A program made the position numbers and the translations under genes. Positions 62,690 through 64,000 of a stretch of 64,000 nucleotides of DNA are shown here, in pieces. The notes under the pieces were generated by a model, which was given only the letters and a program-made list of their open reading frames with translations, was not told where the DNA came from and made no database searches. Position 1 is the first letter of the stretch; the number at the start of each line of letters is the position of its first letter. This DNA comes from Combretum micranthum (taxonomy: Eukaryota > Streptophyta > Magnoliopsida > Myrtales > Combretaceae), in contig JAMXBD010000057.1 of the NCBI GenBank assembly GCA_024138025.1, positions 558,001 through 622,000 on the forward strand. Reading direction: 5' to 3'.

Positions 62690-63785
62690 GAAAAAAAACT
62701 GTTTATTGTGCTAGCCATTATAGCTTGAGCATGTGGTTTCTTTCTCTGTATTACTGAATAATTTGTTAATATCTAATAGTATGTAGATGTTGTGGGATCT
62801 AATTTATAGTCTAGTCCTTGGGGCAATTTACTAATCCTGGGTAGAAACATTCTTACCCTTGGTCATTTTTCTACTGAACATGCTTATTTTGTTTAAGTAT
62901 TTAAATTTATGTCACATTTGGTACGTGAGAATGAACCTGGAATGGAATTACGATTCTATTTCCATTTCAATGTTTGGTTGCATTCTTAAAAGTTGGAATC
63001 ACGATTCCATTCCCTCCTCATAATTGATTAATATTAAATGACCTTTGTATCCACTTATTTATTATTTATATTAGTTACTTGGGATATTTTTGATAAATAA
63101 CATGCCAATTCTATTTCATTCCAAATAAAGGAATGGATTTATCATTCCATCTTTCATTCCTCACAATCCAGTCCAGTCCAGTCCAGTCCAGTCCATTCCA
63201 GTTCATTCCAAACGATTTTTGCATACTAATTGTGACATTAGAGATACTACAATAGAACCTAGATCTCATAAAAATAATTGATAATTGGGCTACTGGGAAG
63301 AACCCTAAATCTCAAGAGAACTCTCTTTGTTTTTTTATCTATTTTATTTTTTTTTACATAGGAAAATTCAGAATTGTTATTATATATCATTGTTTCAATG
63401 CAGGACAATAGTAGTTACATAACTGCAAGTCTAGATTCTTTCTTTTTTTGACATGAGACACACGTTAATAACTGCTTTCCTACAATCATTCTCCTTTTGT
63501 AGGAATGTGCATTAGTTTTAAGTCTCATAGGTTTTTTTGGATGTTTTTAATTGCATGCATGCAATCATCCTCTGTTTTGTGTTGAGACCAAAAAGCTGTC
63601 TTCCATTGGACATGTAATGACACATTACTTGTGGTAATTCTTGTGAGTTCAATCATAACTGTGTTTCTAAGTAGATTGTGTTTAATGTCACATTTTTAGG
63701 TGGATCCATCTGGTTCGTATTTCTCATGGAAGGCATCAGCCATGGGGAAGAATGTCTCAAATGCAAAAACTTTTCTTGAGAAGAG
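58258..63785 (+). CDS. PAB1: 20S proteasome subunit alpha type-2 (PAB), 5' eight exons, 3' end outside window
   Basis: This encodes an alpha-ring subunit of the 20S proteasome core, the chamber that degrades ubiquitinated proteins in cytosol and nucleus. Exons I read: 58258-58298, 58405-58481, 59610-59674, 60561-60607, 60969-61044, 61259-61326, 62236-62305 and 63700-63785. All introns are GT-AG, and the 530 coding bases join in frame to 176 codons plus two bases. The start is the ATG of [18 protein letters not shown]; residues 6-28 form the proteasome alpha N-terminal signature, with Y-S-F where most alpha subunits have Y-D-R, as is usual for alpha-2. Later blocks include [19 protein letters not shown] (36-54), [20 protein letters not shown] (77-96), [14 protein letters not shown] and [20 protein letters not shown]. 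No catalytic N-terminal Thr is expected in an alpha subunit. The family is about 235 residues, so roughly 59 residues and the stop codon lie downstream. Residue-level match to plant PAB is near complete, but PAB1 and PAB2 paralogues cannot be told apart here. Confidence 0.97.
58602..58985 (+). repeat. Degenerate ~52-bp minisatellite in PAB intron 2
   Basis: About six or seven diverged units follow one another, each with the pattern GATNCCC..TTAGTGAGAA..CTGATTTTTGATCATTTCA..GTGTGAGA. Recognisable unit cores begin near 58607, 58650, 58700, 58753, 58808, 58848 and 58911. The repeat fills most of the first half of intron 2 (58482-59609). Units are too diverged to be a recent expansion. Confidence 0.6.
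58849..59385 (+). repeat. 267-bp tandem duplication inside PAB intron 2
   Basis: The segment starting CACTTCTGGGAAGAACTGA at 58849 recurs at 59116 and runs to about 59385. The copies differ by only a few substitutions and small indels, so this is more recent than the minisatellite it partly contains. Each copy holds an intronic TTTCAG followed by CTGC (58879-58888 and 59146-59155 approximately), closely resembling the true exon 3 acceptor TTTCAG/CTGCC at 59604-59614. Confidence 0.88.
61695..61835 (+). repeat. Low-complexity block in PAB intron 6: C27 and A27 runs
   Basis: A CA-rich lead-in is followed by 27 consecutive C (61709-61735), an A-rich stretch to 61752, CA repeats and then 27 A (61776-61802). 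On the minus strand the C run is a G run, a possible quadruplex. The apparent open frames across this block are low-complexity artefacts. Confidence 0.9.
62603..62696 (+). repeat. (CA)23 microsatellite with preceding poly-A in PAB intron 7
   Basis: An A-rich run near 62608-62624 is followed by an uninterrupted CA dinucleotide array at 62651-62696. It is likely length-polymorphic. Confidence 0.92.
62911..63236. mobile_element. Probable hAT-type MITE in PAB intron 7
   Basis: The ends TGTCACATTTGGTACG (left) and, on the other strand, TGTCACAATTAGTATGC (right) form imperfect inverted termini. The interior has paired GGAATGGAAT / ATTCCATTCC blocks and the phrase AATGTTTGGTTGCATTC, typical of plant hAT-derived MITEs. 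A pentanucleotide GTCCA array lies near the right end. The target duplication was not resolved. Confidence 0.42.
63167..63203 (+). repeat. (GTCCA)n pentanucleotide array
   Basis: About six tandem AGTCC units, then degenerate TTCCA units, near the right end of the probable MITE in intron 7. Confidence 0.9.
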
Positions 63786-64000
63786 GTATCTTCTACTACC
63801 ATCTTTGGCATCATTTTATTTTCCAATTCCATTCATGTGTCATCTTTGCATAACTCAGCCTTCTCAGGTTGCCGTTGTGAAGAAATTTTTATCCTTTGTC
63901 ATATATGTCTTTTCAGCTTTATATTTTAGACATGATAGCCTAATCTTGACAAGGAAGTACTTCTTCCATGTCATGTCTATATAGCTTGAAGGAAGAGAAA
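63786..64000 (+). other. Start of PAB intron 8
   Basis: This begins with donor GTATCT after exon 8. No sequence here encodes the expected next residues (YT-D/E-DMELDD), so exon 9 must lie beyond the window edge. Confidence 0.75.

Noticed and set aside
63167..63203. GTCCA array as a CRISPR-like repeat
   Set aside because: The units are five bases with no spacers, in a plant intron; it is a simple microsatellite.
63786..64000. PAB exon 9 within the window end
   Set aside because: No frame here encodes the expected conserved continuation; the sequence is typical AT-rich intron.

Overview
This window is nuclear DNA from a flowering plant, most likely a eudicot. The evidence is one spliced gene with GT-AG introns encoding a plant-type 20S proteasome alpha-2 subunit, strongly AT-rich intergenic DNA, and decayed Ty3/gypsy and Ty1/copia retrotransposons, TRIM-like elements and MITEs of plant type. 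No bacterial operon, CRISPR array or phage-like module is visible. The species cannot be named from the sequence.

Layout. Positions 1-7243 and 8229-15459 are two nearly identical copies of one 7.2-kb block, separated by a 985-bp spacer that contains a small MITE. The block carries MITEs, an LTR-like segment and an old short LTR element. The left copy breaks off inside that element's second LTR; the right copy runs on through it to 16554, with a hAT-like insertion inside. From 16.5 to 26.2 kb the DNA is AT-rich with few landmarks: a TRIM-related tandem repeat, a GC-richer patch at 23.4 kb and a MITE. From 26.2 to 30 kb a copia pol relic (minus strand) is split by a palindromic element, which is itself split by a MITE and by a solo LTR with a perfect 5-bp target duplication. 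From 30.7 to 34.2 kb there is a TRIM retrotransposon with a MITE in its 5' LTR, a second MITE of the same family, and an older 0.6-kb direct duplication.

From 36.4 to 57.9 kb the window is a retrotransposon graveyard. It holds a long Tat/Ogre-like LTR (36.4-38.8 kb), a probable chromovirus-like LTR (41.0-44.8 kb), and a second Tat/Ogre-like LTR (46.6-49.3 kb). A complete but internally deleted gypsy element follows at 49472-53581 on the minus strand, then a second decayed gypsy relic with gag, RT, RNase H and integrase traces (54.1-56.8 kb, minus strand), and a MITE.

The only gene I regard as functional is on the plus strand from 58258 to beyond the window end: PAB, proteasome subunit alpha type-2. 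Eight exons can be read, joining in frame into 176 complete codons; the last part of the gene lies outside the window. Its promoter has two TGGGC-type motifs on the minus strand and a telo-box. Its introns contain a degenerate minisatellite, a 267-bp tandem duplication, a probable MITE and long homopolymer and dinucleotide runs. I found no convincing novel multi-gene system. The most interesting features are the recent 8.2-kb-period duplication (or assembly duplication), the MULE-like MITE family with 9-bp target duplications, the nested copia locus and the repeat-built second intron of PAB.
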